64,000 bases of DNA, taken from the NCBI RefSeq assembly GCF_000275845.1, contig NW_006766888.1:332622-396621 (forward strand). The letters are read 5' to 3'. The DNA is from Dichomitus squalens LYAD-421 SS1. Its lineage: Eukaryota > Basidiomycota > Agaricomycetes > Polyporales > Polyporaceae. The notes under the pieces were generated by a model. That model ran no database searches. It was given only the letters and a program-made list of their open reading frames with translations, and was not told where the DNA came from. Below are positions 1 to 14,816 of this stretch, piece after piece (within the stretch, counting starts at the first letter, position 1; each line of letters opens with the position of its first letter). The position numbers were made by a program, and so were the translations under genes.

Positions 1-1118
1 ATTGTCCTTGATTAAGACTGTGAGTACCCAGTTTCAACGCTACAGTGTACTGCTAATCCTTTCCAAGCAGAACTCAAATATCGACATGGTGAGTGCATAT
101 ATGCATGTATTGCGCGTGCCATCTCAGCTGTGTCTGATGTCCAATTGTAAGCCAGTATCGCTGTGCTGGCGGCTACGGGTATGATGTGATTGGGTTAGGG
201 TTGATTGGGCCGGTCTGTATGATATATAGAGAAGTCCGGATGTAGCGTAGGAGAGTCGCCATTTGAATATATATTCATTTCGATCTAATTCAATCTGGCT
301 GCCAATATCGGGACGAATACTAGGCGCCAAGCTGGGCACCAAAAATGGATATGAATAATAAGATACAAAATTGTATATCCCATTTGATCCCATGTTACGC
401 AGGGTGCGGAATGTCTAAGTAATATGTGGGGAACATGGTCGGAATGTGAGGGGAAGGCAGTTAATACCATGACATCCTCTAGACCTGCGGAATGTGGTGG
501 GAACACGCTGGGAATGTGGCGGTAATGTGCTCATCCTCTCCGTGTTCCCCAACCTCTGTAATCTGGCGCTTCACGCGGTGTTTGGAATCCGAAGATGGGA
601 TCGGAGGCGATGAACCTTGTGCGAGCGCCACGCCGATACTGGGATCATATTTCCTCAGTGTTTTCGGCATGCGTCACGCTGCAGGCGAGTCGGTACTTGC
701 AGAGCTCCTCCTGGCCCCAGGAGCAGCCCAAGGCCGCAAGCTCGTCACCATAATAGGGGATCGTCATCGCTACGCCGCGCTCGTAAAGCAAGCGCAGCCC
801 GAAGGCCAAACGTCGGAGCATGAGTAGCTCTGTTCTCACGTCCATGAGAACGCAATCCAGGAGAGGCTCGTAGGAGTCACTGTTTGAACAGAGATACACG
901 GATAGACAAGCTTAGGCTCAGATGGCATGCGTAAGTCGACGGCGCCGGCATCAATTTGCAAAGCCGTTCGTCCTTGGTCCAGTACATCAGTGCACAGCCA
1001 TCAAGCCAGCATTTTCGCGGGCCGGCGCAGGACCCGTGCTACATAATGCCCCCAATCACCGCGTGAAACGATACGCTTCAAGACATCTGCACAGTGTCCA
1101 ACGAAATCATATCACACA
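1..1118. other. Gene-poor left edge
   Basis: I see no supportable gene here. Short open frames exist on both strands but show no family motif and no intron-exon pattern. The right end runs into a HET-domain remnant, so part of this stretch may be the decayed upstream part of that gene. Confidence 0.4.
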
Positions 1119-1460
1119 ATGAACAGTCCTTCCGGAATTTCGCGCTCTCCGGAGTCTGCTCTAAAGGCGACTGTCGCCTACTCATATCTGGGAAGATTTG
1201 CCGGTGTTGCTAGCTCGCGCTCAATGATGGCTTTAGCTAGCTATGGATCGATGCCTGTTGCATCAAAAAGTGACCCTCCGAAAGCCCAAGCGTTTTCGAA
1301 GGGCAGATGGTTTGCTCGTGGGTGGACATTGCAGGAGCTGGTCGCGCCGGCCTACGTCGTCTTCATGGCCTCTAGCTGGCGTATTATGGCCACCAGGCAG
1401 AGTCTTGCCTCTGTAGTCCAGAAGACCACGCCAACAGTCAAATACAGGGGTCTATTGTAG
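1119..1460 (+). pseudogene. HET-domain (heterokaryon incompatibility) gene remnant
   Basis: The translated segment carries the hallmark C-terminal part of the fungal HET domain: an Arg/Trp-Phe start, then RGWTLQELVAP, then VVFMASSWRIMATRQSLASVV. This matches the usual 'WFTRGWTLQELLAP...VxFLSxxWxxLGTKxSL' block of basidiomycete HET proteins. An upstream piece, AYSYLG, resembles the usual CYAYLxDV motif but is followed by unrelated sequence. HET proteins act in allorecognition cell death and are normally several hundred residues long. Here the N-terminal YAILSHVW-type and WIDxxCIDK-type motifs are absent, and the frame stops soon after the domain block. I read it as a broken relic. It could instead be one exon of a badly diverged gene. 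Confidence 0.6.
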
Positions 1461-1497
1461 CTTCCAATAAATATGACAGTGCAGCAGAAATGTCACT

Positions 1498-2665
1498 TCA
1501 TTCAGCAGTATATGGCGGAGGAAGTACTGACGTTCCTCTCGTCAATCGCAATCCCGAATCCACCGACTGGACTAGTACTGAAGGTTCTGTCTCTCCGTCG
1601 AGAATCAGCCCTCCTGAAGACGGGTTTGCTAGTTCTCCCGACTCCCGCTGACCCGTTGGAACAGGTACAGGCACAGCGGCTTGAACAGGCGCAGATATTG
1701 ACGCAGTTGAAAGCAGGCTTGGAGGGAAATCGACGGACGTTGGAATTGCCGAGCCAACAGCTTTTAGAGAGGGTGCACTGGCAAGTAAAGGATCTGACAA
1801 GCCGCCAGCCACCATCTGCTTTGAAGAAGAACGGGGGCGAGTGACGGGATCCTTGTTGCGAGCGCTCCTCCAGGACCCAAATGGTCGGATACCTATTCCC
1901 ATGGCCGTGATCAGTACCAAATCTGGCGGTTTGAGCATTGGCCCTGAGGTGGCATACCATGCGCATCGGATGTACTCTTCTGCCGTCGCCGCAAATACCA
2001 CAATAGAACTATGACACTGAGGACGAGCACAACGGAGCCAACTACTCCGCCGACAATGGGACCAACGTTGCTGCGACTCTTGCGAGACGCAGGCATCGTA
2101 GACGAGCTGACTGTGGAGGTCTCAGTGGGAGACGTTGTATCGATGGCGGTCGGGGAGGAGGATGAAACAGTCGGTTGTGATAGACTAGTTGCAACGAAAG
2201 ACGTCGACAGAGTTGTTGACGGCAAATACTCGATATAATCGAGCCAGAAGACGTTCGGTTTGGTCCCATTCACGTTTGTGATCGTCAGCGTGTGGTCGCC
2301 TGGGGGAAGAACCTTGGACTGAAAGAAGGTTACGTTCAACGCGAAACCACCAGGCTGAATGATGGGTGCCGTGTATAGCCCGGCTTCGGCGCTGTCGATG
2401 GTGTAAAGAGTTGTGGGTACACCATGAACATCCACCGAGCCCAGTGACCCCACAACGACGACTTGGGTCCCTATATGCTGGTATTAGTTGTAATTTATCA
2501 TCAAGCCATCGTCTCTGGCATACCGGTGAAGTTCAGCGTTGCAGTCAAGCCGGCCTCTGCAGCCCCGTGTTTCGTACCGTCGGACTCCGATCCGTTCACA
2601 AATGCTTGCCATCCTGACGAGTATTGGATCCGAGGGTCCGCGTCGTCAACGAAAGCCCAATTCAT
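1498..2665 (-). CDS. Single-pass membrane protein with extracellular beta-rich domain and Ser/Thr stalk
   Basis: Three exons (2665-2524, 2470-1918, 1867-1498) join in frame to 354 residues. The introns are 53 and 50 nt with GT/AG ends. The start is placed at 2665 because MNWAFVDDADPRIQYS is the usual opening of this basidiomycete family ('VDDxDPxIxYSxxW'). The N-terminal ~150 residues resemble a carbohydrate-binding-like fold (conserved GTQVVVVGSLG, LPPGDHTL and FWLDYIEY segments). A Ser/Thr-rich stalk follows, then one transmembrane helix (VGPIVGGVVGSVVLVLSVIV), a basic stop-transfer LRRRQK, and a disordered cytosolic tail ending PPPYTAE. Such proteins are abundant in Agaricomycetes and have no known function. 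No classical signal peptide is visible before residue 1, so an upstream exon cannot be excluded. Confidence 0.8.
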
Positions 2666-5153
2666 GGCCACCAAGAAGAGTGGGTGGGATGTGGTAGAGA
2701 CCGAGAGGGAAGAGGTCTAAGGAGAAAGAGGAAACCGGAGTTGGGATATAGCGGCCCACCTAAACCGCCCATCAAAACCACGCTTCGTGGAATTTCAAGG
2801 GGCACTCGTGGCCTACCTAGACCACCGTAACGTCTCCTGTCCATCGCTGTCAACAGTAAACGTCAAGCGTATCTCAACATTCACCCAGCGCAGATTAGGC
2901 GGAACCGCTTGGTTTGCTGGGTTGCAATTACTGTCGTGTTCAGATTGAATTGAACCTGCAATTTGAAATAAGTACTTCGAGAAACCGGCCGACACGGTGA
3001 TCCACAGGGTGTCTATTGGCAATCAGATGCCGTAATGACCCCGGGATTTGGCCACGCACCCACGGGAAGATTTGCACCGCTAACGATACTGATACGCAGA
3101 GCGCGGACCTGCGTCTATTGCGCGCAATCGTCCTACCATTGCAGTCGATGACCCCGTCGATGCAACTTGTGGTAGGCCTCAGATCGGCACAGCAGGACAG
3201 CGTACCGAGCCGGACATAGACCAAACGGACCAGCACCAGATTAGACATAGCTCAGATCACAGTATCAGCCTATTGGGGTAGCGGCTCCTCCCACTGAATG
3301 ATGGCTGGCGGTATTCTACGGCGGTGTAAGCGAAATGAGCCCAGTGACACCGCCCGGCCATTCAAGGGTTCACTCACTGAGACATGCCTTAGTTCCTATC
3401 CTGCCGTTCATAATTCAGCCTAGCTTTACCCAAGAGAATTGAAGTATACGTATCTCAAATGCACTATGTGTACGCCAGATGTCCCTTATCTGGTGCGGTT
3501 ATGATGCTATGCTGACCTTGGCAATTTGACAATGTATATGACCGAAACATGTCCGAGGATCGTGCCAGTTGGTGGCAACAGGTTGGCTTCCGGACTAAGA
3601 CCTTCCAAGTCATTATCTCTCCGCTATATACGCGACCTGGCCGTTACGATGCAATATTGTCGTTTGCTTGCATCAGTGCGCCAAACGACCCTGATGGTGG
3701 CCGAGGTATTGCTACTGAAAGGAGACTTGTTTTAGCCTTGCATGACATCGATGCATATCTCACGTTGTTGCGTTCCCAGTCGGAACGCTGCAAGCACATG
3801 TGCAAGTAGAAGCACTCGTGTACTTCATCATTCTGTAGCCCACCCCACATTGAAGAGAACGGTGGTCAATGCTACAGGAGATGGAAGCATGCCGTAGTCA
3901 AAGAACAATTGAAGCGAATTTACTATACATACTCGTTCGTGAGCTTTGCATTGCTCCATCCGTCCTTTACAGCGCTTCCTCCCTCACAACGCGAAGCGCT
4001 TGATGTCCATGTATTCCACAATACCATGTCCGCCCTCGCGCCCTGTAACGTCGAGGGAAATCAGCATCCATTCATCAGTGGCACGACCACCGCACTCACC
4101 GAGCCCGCTCTCTTTGATCCTACCAAACGGGAACACTACCTGGCCGATCAATGACGTGTTCGTCCCAAGTTCCAACCATCCCAGCCTCACGAGCCTCCGC
4201 GGCAATCCCCACGTCCCGAGACAAGAAGTAGCCCGCAAGCCCAACAAGAATCCTCATTCACCATCCGAAGAACGTCTTCCTCAGTTTCGAGTTAGGTGAA
4301 CGCCGTGAGGGGCCCAAATGTGATCTTCTCCTAGTTCACGAGCGCGGTGGAAGGGACGTCCGACAAGACGGTGGGCGCAAAGAACAAGCCCGCACCCGCG
4401 CTTACCCGCCATGAGAAGCTGAGCGTCTTGCTGGAGCGCATCGTCGACGTGCCTCTGGACCTAATCAATCGCGCTATATATCTTCATCGACGTCGTTTTC
4501 GAGCTTGATGCCGGACCCTGAACGGTCCCCTCATCAAGTGACCGCTATAGCCAGAGAATAAGAATACGAAGACTATCACACTCATCTCATACGCACTGGC
4601 ACCACGAGCAGGGGGAGGGGGAGTTACATTCGCAATACACAACAGTACAACAACGCAAGATAACAGGACTGAACGCTTAGACGGACAGGAGAGGACGGGA
4701 ACGACCAACGATACATTTCGGTTCGAGGGCAGAGAGTAGCGTCCATGTGTATGTATGTGTATGATGCGAATGCCAGGAGGATGGAGACGAGGGTCATGGG
4801 TGACGACGAGCAGACAGGGATATGATTCCAACAAAATGTAAGGGGGGAGGGAACGAACTACAGCATGGCTCCGGTGAGAGGGAGGATGAGAGTAAGAGAT
4901 GAGAATGATAGCACGGCGTATCAAGGGCCGGCTGGCAGGGCCACACGTTGATGCAGCGGGAGGGTAAACGAGAGGAAGGTCCCAAAGGGAGCACAAGTGC
5001 GATATGCACAAATAAATATGGAGAGACACAAAAGAGTGTCAAGCGGAGACGTCCATGAACCCACGGAATCCGAGTACTGGTGGAGAAGCCGAACTGAAAA
5101 GGAGGAGGCGAGGGAGCGTACAGAAAGGTCGCTACAAGCCGGTGCTGAAAGAC
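2666..5153. other. Intergenic, no supportable gene
   Basis: This stretch lies between the membrane protein start and the SCH9 stop. A minus-strand frame at 3984-4247 reads protein-like (ending DEWMLISLDVTGREGGHG and then a short tail). I could not assign it to a family or extend it by splicing, so it may be a fragment of a lost gene. The 4480-5150 part probably contains the SCH9 3' UTR. Confidence 0.4.
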
Positions 5154-7683
<2,530 letters not shown>

Positions 7684-8591
7684 GGTGGAGGGAATGAAGA
7701 GGATCGCGGTGGGCCGCGCTCCGGAAGGAGGATATGGACGCCGGGTGAGAGACTCAGTCAGACTCCCGAGCGATCTTCCTCCTCGGCCAATCCCATCTCA
7801 TCTCCTCTGCCACGCCCGCTGCTCTCTCCACCCTCTGCTGCAGCCCGCATTCCATCCTGCTCTACGTTCTTCCCTCGCACATGGCCATCTCACTGTCTGA
7901 CCCATCTTATCGCTAGGCTCCCCTCAGGAATCTCCGGCTGGTCGCGGCCATCCCAACGCATGTGCGCGTATTATTGTCTTTCTACGCTCCTATCTTAGAA
8001 CAGTCCTCGGTCAATATGGCGCTCTCATCATCTTCCGATTCATACCGGCCTCCCCATCATTCCGCTTGGTCATTGGTGTCCGGAGCCCCAAGCAGCTACG
8101 ATTTTACCTCCATTTCATCCCTAGCTTCTCCCTCGATCGAACTCAAAAGCGTGCAGAGGTATGTACTGCGACCTCTCCACTGACTGAAGTCAATCTTGTC
8201 TCGACGGCAACCGAACCCTCTGTGGCGTGATGGAACAGCAAGTGTGGTCTTTGTGTTGGAGGACCGCATGCGCGTACGGCTGTACAAGGCTCTCTCGGAG
8301 TTGATAGCACCGACCGCAGCCGCGTACTAGTGCGGCGCTCGGTGAACCTCTCGTAAGTCTTCCTCCGCGGCACATTGATTCTCATCATTATGTTCCGCGT
8401 CTACATAGCATGTAGTCTACTTCTGTGGTGTACAACCCATGATGTGCCGCTAAGTACGTCCACCCCAATGGCGACACGGTATGACTCTCGGCTGGGCGCC
8501 CTTCAATATCGGTACGCCTGTGACCCTGGCCTTCGCCGGCCCATAAGAGTATGTAGCTGATGAGACCAAAGTTCGACATCACGCGTTATCG
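7684..8591. other. SCH9 upstream region
   Basis: This 0.9-kb stretch between the SCH9 start and the amidotransferase stop contains pyrimidine-rich sequence (about 7790-7880), as is common in fungal promoters. No gene is supportable. Confidence 0.4.
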
Positions 8592-9624
8592 CTACGCCCT
8601 GGACGCGCGCAAGATGTCCCAAAGCGTCTTCCCGACCACCTCCACCCCGTCGTTCCTCAGGTCCCGTCTTCTCTGGACGTCCTCCACTACGTCCTTGCCT
8701 ATCACCCCAGTCGACGACCGCGCCTTGACGATCTCGTCCACGATGAACTGGGTGAACTCCGGATGACCCTGCACGGTGAAGATGTGCACGTCGGCTGGGG
8801 AGACGGACTCGGGTGACCCCCCTGGGTAGAGCTTGACCATACCTTGGTTCGGGCTGATTAGGGTTGAACCGAGAAGGTAGAAGGAGGGCGGAACGGCGGG
8901 AACGTGATCGCGGTGCATCTGTTGGATGTTCTGTGGCAACATGGCGCAGGAGGAATGATGGGTATGCAGTGTGAGCGGCAGTTTTGTGGAGGGCTGCGGA
9001 GGGGGACTCACGAGCTCAGGTACACCAAAGAGCTTCTTTCCCGTCTCTGTTAGCTGTAGCGGCGTTGGACCCACCTCCCACCTGCCATCGTTGGGCACGC
9101 ACTCGCCGCCCAAGGCACGCGCGATGATTTGATGCCCGAAGCATATTCCTACGATGTATCGCAGTCAGCACGCGTCTTGAGGCGCACGTACATACAGCCT
9201 GACCAATCAATCGGATCTTGGGCTTCTCCTCCGCGAGATGCTTGACGTAGTCAATAAGCCGATTGATCCACGTAAGGTTCTCGTACGCCGACGCAGCTTC
9301 GTACGAGGTTCAGTCATCCAAGCAACCTAGCACACGACGCGAGACGCACGCACCGGACCCCGTAAGGAGCACCGCGTCGTACTCGTCCACATTCTCTGGG
9401 TATTCGAGCTTCGTCCGCACGTCGAACGCGTCGATCGCGAAATCGACATCGGACAGGCCATCCTCCTCACCCTTTGAAAACTTGGCCTGGGTGGCCTCGA
9501 GCGACTTGCGGAAGAGCGTGCGGAAGATCTGACCGTAATCGCCCTGCGCGGCTACGACAGGCTCGATGGGCGTGTCGCACAGGAGGACCGCAATACGGAA
9601 GGGCTTCTTGGGCGATGACGACAT
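8592..9624 (-). CDS. Class I glutamine amidotransferase-like protein (GMP-synthase-like, YLR126C type)
   Basis: The first exon (from 9624) reads MSSSPKKPFRIAVLLCDTP and ends at the DAVLLTGSG turn. The next exons give AASAYENLTWINRLIDYVK, then the nucleophile elbow LIGICFGHQIIARALGGE with catalytic Cys, the VGPTPLQL strand, QQMHRDHV, and the HPE motif in FTVQGHPEFT. Together these supply the Cys-His-Glu triad of a free-standing GATase1 domain. The C-terminus RNDGVEVVGKTLWDIL is the usual end of fungal homologs. I place three to four short introns, and the protein is about 290 residues. Family members are cytosolic and lack a synthase domain, so the amide acceptor is unknown. One junction splits the codon before the catalytic Cys segment (RLIG/ICFGH). 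Confidence 0.9.
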
Positions 9625-10199
9625 GATTCTGGTTCAGCTGAGTGATGGTCGATGCACAGTAGGTCTGTCGCTGGACTTCAGCTTCAGAGCCCAGACAAGG
9701 GTAGTGCGATGATGCGATGTCTAGGCGTCAGTGTTGTGCCGAATCGCGCATGCGCATATGTACATGTGAATAAGCGTCGTGTTTGTCAGCAGCTGCTATG
9801 TAGTGCTGATGTGCATTTGTACAGCCCTTACAGCCTTTGTTGTGACGCCCTTATGATTATTTTCATGGACGGGGAAGAGACGGCAATCGATATCAAGCTG
9901 GATGGTGCCCCCAATTGAGATTGTTCTGGGTGGCTTGTGGCTCAGCTTGGCGGTGATCTCATCTTCGAGATCGAGATACGGAATCTATCACCCTCCTGCA
10001 TGCCTTATGGGCGTCTCCTTTACAGTTTTTTGAGAAATCCGCCACACGCGATGACACGGATGAATGGATTACAGGAAATTATAGCGCGGAGGGTACATAC
10101 TGAATGTGAACACTGCTACAGGCTGTGATATCACATAGTTCACCCGAATATCTTACGGATAGCACGGCTATACTTCTACATATGCGACCACTACTAGTA

Positions 10200-10429
10200 A
10201 GGTTGGCCCAACGAAGATTCGACACCTCCCATCACGCCTGTCACACTGTCCGTGTCCCGCCCCTCCACTGCGATTTCGGGGTATCGGCTCGTATAAAATT
10301 GAGCTATAGGCTCTGTGGTACCATACATGCCGCCTATCCAAGTTTTTTCCTCAATGCAGAGGGAGCGAGGGACCTCGCAAGCTCACGTGATAATCACGTG
10401 ATGGGGTCGAATCTTCGTTGGGCCAACCT
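10200..10429. mobile_element. Tc1/mariner-type MITE with 24-bp terminal inverted repeats
   Basis: The left end AGGTTGGCCCAACGAAGATT and its continuation through CGAC are repeated exactly in inverse orientation at the right end (about 10406-10429). A TA dinucleotide lies immediately outside each end (10198-10199 and 10430-10431), the target duplication of Tc1/mariner elements. The 230-bp interior has no transposase. It does contain a pair of TCACGTGA palindromes separated by TAA. This is a non-autonomous element that would depend on a transposase elsewhere. Confidence 0.85.
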
Positions 10430-11630
10430 TACCTTTGTCGAGGATGCGGTCTTCCGGGTAGGTCAAAGGGCGATATACTGGGTACATGTTATCAAAGATG
10501 GCGGCATTTTCGAGTACTATGAAGGAGACTAGGACGACTCATGCGTAAGCGGAGCTGAGTGCGTACTTGTACCATTCGACATTCGTCGGGTACCCCTTGT
10601 GCACGGAATGTCATGCGATCCGTGTACGGGTCTTCGTACCGCGCACCGTTGTCAGGAGAAGGTTCAGGGAGCGACAGGCTTTAGCTGCGAAGAGCCTAGC
10701 ACGATCACTGTCTCTGGTTTTGCCGCAAGAAGTTAGGTGGAAGACCACGGGCTGGCATTTCGCAACGTCACTATGCTAGGCTGTTTTGACACACAAGTGC
10801 ATGTACCAATGTCATAGGACCGTGACTATGGACATGCGCCTCCCTCGAGGTGTTATTTCCCGAAGGCATCAGACGCCAATGTCCCGCAGTATGAGGCTCG
10901 GGTCACGCCTGGGGCTCCTGCACGGGGTCGCTTACCATGGCCATTGGCTTGCACAATATCCTGCCACGATCGAAGACTAGTACTGCAGTAGAACGCCGTC
11001 GCACATCCCCCACAACTTGAAGGCCTTAAGTCTGTCCGCCATTCAACAGACTTCTTGCAGCCACGCACTTAAGCCTGGCCGGAAGCTCCGTGTAGTAAGT
11101 TGTCATTTGTGTGAGATGGCAGGATCAAGAGCTGGTGGACGCATCGGGTCGAATAGGGCCGTACCAGGTAGACGATATACCCTGCTGCGCAGCACTGGCG
11201 TACCGTTTGCTACTCAGCTCCCGACTCGAACACGTAGTGGTGGAGGAACGCGGACGAAAGCTCTGCGGCAATAGACCCTGACGATGAGGAGTGTGCATAG
11301 TCACTGGCACGAGCTCCCACGTGCACTATGATCGACTCAGATCGTGGCTCACGGTAAACCGGGGAAATACTCTCGCAAGCGCTTGTCCTGAAAACGGGTA
11401 TTTGTTCGGCAAACGCCGTCCTTCTTAGCCGCGGGTCGATAGCTGGCCAAGCGACTCTACCGCGGACTATTCAACATCGTGAGTTCATTTGCGATCACTT
11501 ATACATACCCCAGGACGGCCTGAACTCTGACTCTCTTACACAGATGGCATTTGTGGCATGAATCGTAGCTACCACAACCAGTCAAGTCGTTCACGGAGAA
11601 ACGCGATAGGTACCCATACGGGGCGGCTTG

Positions 11631-11774
11631 CTTATCGCGACCACTCTCAGATGCCGTATTGGCTCCCCACGTCCGACAAGCCCGGGTCGTAGATAAGTGC
11701 GTCCCTCCTAACGCCTCCCGTCGGGCTCCCATTCGAGGGCTTCCAACAATTAGCCGCGTCTAGAAGACGATAAG
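11631..11774. promoter_or_regulatory. Cluster of three GATAAG motifs upstream of DUR3
   Basis: CTTATC occurs at 11631-11636 (minus-strand GATAAG). GATAAG occurs at 11692-11697 (as AGATAAG) and at 11769-11774 (as CGATAAG), about 230-375 bp before the DUR3 start. Fungal urea and other nitrogen-source transporters are typically activated by GATA factors (AreA/Gln3 type) when preferred nitrogen is scarce. Binding is inferred from the motif only. Confidence 0.5.
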
Positions 11775-12004
11775 CCAGCCAAAGTGGAGCGCGTGCTAGA
11801 TATCGAGAACCCTTGTCCTGATACAATCCCCAAGGCGAGGTGTGTGTTAAATGCAGCGTGCGAGAAGAGGATCCTGGAGCTCCTTCTCCTCGACCCTTTT
11901 GACCGTTCGGCGCCGAGGAGACTTCTGGACGACTCTGACGACTTGCAGTGACGCCGGGGTTGCTTCTTGATTGTACTCAAGGCGCTATAAGACTGTCAGC
12001 GAGA

Positions 12005-14816
12005 ATGTCTGCTAATGAACCAATTCTGCCACAAGGTGCAGGGTATGGAGTTGGTATGTACAAGCTCTCTTCCAATCTGGTAACATATTCTGACGCTCTT
12101 GCCTTTAGTCGTTGGTATGTATATCCGCACAGGGATGCCCTTGGACCATGCTCAAGAAAGTCGAACGTCTTAGGAATCGGACTCTTTTTCAGCGCGTTCA
12201 TGGTCGTCTTGACCGCTATTCAGGCGCGCTACACAGGCTTCTCGCCGAAGAGCTCCGAAGAGTTTAACAGCGCGTCTCGAAGCGTCAAGCCTGGGCTCAT
12301 TGCGTCGGGCATTGTTTCTGCCTGGACCTGGGCTGCAACGTTGGTATGTCCTTCGGGCTCGAGTTTTTGTTACCCCATATTCCCTGCGACAGCGTGCTAA
12401 CACTCCGGCGACATGATCCCATGCACAGTTGCAATCGAGTGCGGTCGCATACAAAGATGGGATCTCTGGGCCGTGGTGGTATGGTGCCGGTGCAACAGTC
12501 CAGGTCCTGCTCTTTGCGCAGGTATAGAAGCTCCTCACGTATCCGTGTCTCGGTCTTGACCTGGTACCGCCGTCTCCGCACAGCTTGCCGCGAAGCTCAA
12601 GTTGAATGCTCCACATGCGCACACATGGCTTGAGATCGTTGCTGCCAGATGGGGCACTGTCGCTCACTTCGTCTTCATGTTCTTCGGCCTGGCCACTAAT
12701 ATCATCGTGTCGTCCATGCTGATCCTTGGCGGGTCTGCAACGGTCAATGCGCTGACTGGCATGAACACCATCGCTGTGAGTGGCTCTACTCGACGGTACG
12801 CGTCCCTACTGATGTGTGTCTACCCAGGCATGCTTCCTGATCCCATTGGGAGTCGCTATCTACGTGGTCGTTGGTGGTATGAGAGCGACATTGCTATGCG
12901 ACTAGTAAGCATATTCTCTCCTCTGCATAGCAGCGTTTCACCTAATCACAACCCGCACAGCACCCATACAAGCGTTCTCTTCGCCATCATCTTCGTGTTC
13001 ATCTTCACGGTCTACGCAACAAGTCCGAAGATCGGAAGCTTTTCCGCGATGCACGACCTGCTCGCCAAGGCGTCGGCAGAGCAGCCTGTCGCAGGCAATG
13101 CAGGAGGATCCTACCTAACCATCCGCTCCAAAAACGGTCTCATCTTCGGCGTCATCAACGTCATCGGCAATTTCGCCACTGTCTTCCAGGACCAGGCAGT
13201 GAGCAACGGTTCCGTTCTGTGTTTCTCCCGATCTGACCTCGCATTCGCCCAGTATTGGCAACGTGCGATCGCCAGCCGCCCCGCCACATGCGTGAAGGCA
13301 TACCTATTGGGTGGTCTCGCGTGGTTCGCCATTCCATTCATGTTCTCCACTACCCTCGGTCTCGCTGCTGTCGCTCTCCGCGGGGATCCCGACATGCGCA
13401 TTCTTTCTGCTGCAGATGTCTCCGCGGGTCTTCCGGCACCCGCCGCTGCGGCCGCTATTCTCGGGAAGGGAGGCGCTGCGGCCCTTCTCGTCGTTCTCTT
13501 CTTGGCTGTCACCTCCGCAACGTCTGCAGAGCTCATCGCGGTGTCTTCAATCCTGACATATGATGTATACAAGGTGCGGGAAATCACACACAGAGATTGA
13601 GTATGTATGCGCTGACGACCGGTTTATAGAAATACTTTAACCCCACGGCTACCGAGGAGCAGATCCTGAGAGTGTCCCATGCGATGGTGGCCCTCTTCGC
13701 AATCGTCATGGGCTTCCTCGGGCTTATCTTCTTCTACATCGGTATCTCCATGGGCTGGCTCTACGTGCGTACTCCACGAAAGCTTTCTTCACAAACGTAC
13801 CTGACGAACAAATCTTCAGGAATTCATGGGTGTCGTTCTCGGATCCGCAGTGGTCCCCATAGCCATGTGCGTAACCTGGAGGAAGGCGAACAAGTGGGGC
13901 TGTATCATCGGCGCTATCGCCGGCTTTTGCATGGGTGTTATGGCCTGGCTTGTCACGACCTCTGCTCTCAACGGCGGAGAGCTCACCGTCACTGTAGGCG
14001 GCCATCACTAGGTTGCGCGTGGACGAACGTCAGGCTGACACGTATCACAGACAACTGGTGGCGATCTAGAGATGCTGGCTGGCAACCTGGCTTCCATCGG
14101 CGTCGGTGGCATCGTGACCATAGTTGTGTCGACGATCGTATGTTTGCTGTCTTATCTCCTCGTTTACATCAAATGATGCTAACTTGACCCTGCAGTGGCC
14201 AGAAAATTTCGACTTCGAGGCTACTCGTGCGATTAACAGGCCCGGGAATTCCCAGGAGGTCGAGAAGCACCTTGAGCCTTCCCGCGAGGGCTCAGTTGAC
14301 GAGAAGAAGCGCGATTCGACTGAGGTGTCAATCGAACCCATGTCAGAGGAGGCCGCGGCAGCTGAAGAAGAGAGGGAACTTGACCCCGTCGCTCTGAACA
14401 AGGCATTCCGCCTCGCCGCATGGGCATCTGTCGTTCTCGTACGTAGCAGACATACACTTTGCAGAGGACCGGGTCGCAAACTATTCTCTCATCTATTTTT
14501 CTAGACGCTTGTGATGTTGATCATCATACCCTTCCCGCTGTTCTTCGCCCAAACAGTGTATGGTGTCGGCGGCCTGACGGCATGGGTTGTCATCGGCATG
14601 ATCTGGGCTTTCTGCTCTGCGATTGCGGTGGTGTTGTACCCGCTATACGAGAGTCGTCAAGCTCTGTTCATGATTACACGTGGTATCATCAAGGTCTGTC
14701 ACAGTTGATGCCTTCGTACGCTGTGCTTGGATTTAATAGTCAACCACGACCAACAGGACATATTCGCGAAGGGGAGTGGGGAGTTTGTGCATTCCGAAAA
14801 GCCGCTGAGCGCATGA
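12005..14816 (+). CDS. DUR3: Urea active transporter (sodium:solute symporter family)
   Basis: Dur3 imports urea, and in yeast also polyamines, across the plasma membrane. The start at 12005 gives [15 protein letters not shown], followed by the typical first helix [19 protein letters not shown]. Further family segments include [102 protein letters not shown] and LTYDVYK. About 14 membrane segments and roughly 680 residues fit the family. A hydrophilic, acidic cytosolic loop ([15 protein letters not shown]) precedes the last helices. Thirteen or so introns were joined in frame. The last exon reads [19 protein letters not shown], which is the standard fungal Dur3 C-terminus. The gene converges on eIF3L with 283 bp between stops. 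GATA motifs upstream suggest nitrogen control. Confidence 0.95.

Larger units (their letters stand above)
9625..12004. other. DUR3 upstream region with a MITE
   Basis: I found no supportable gene in this 2.4 kb. It holds the TA-flanked MITE at 10200-10429 and three GATAAG motifs between 11631 and 11774. A plus-strand frame ending at 11951 with KRILELLLLDPFDRSAP reads protein-like but has no recognised family and no clear 5' continuation. Confidence 0.45.

Noticed and set aside
4484..5029. Minus-strand open frame of 181 codons downstream of SCH9
   Set aside because: No family motif. The composition fits a 3' UTR and the frame has no supporting splice context.
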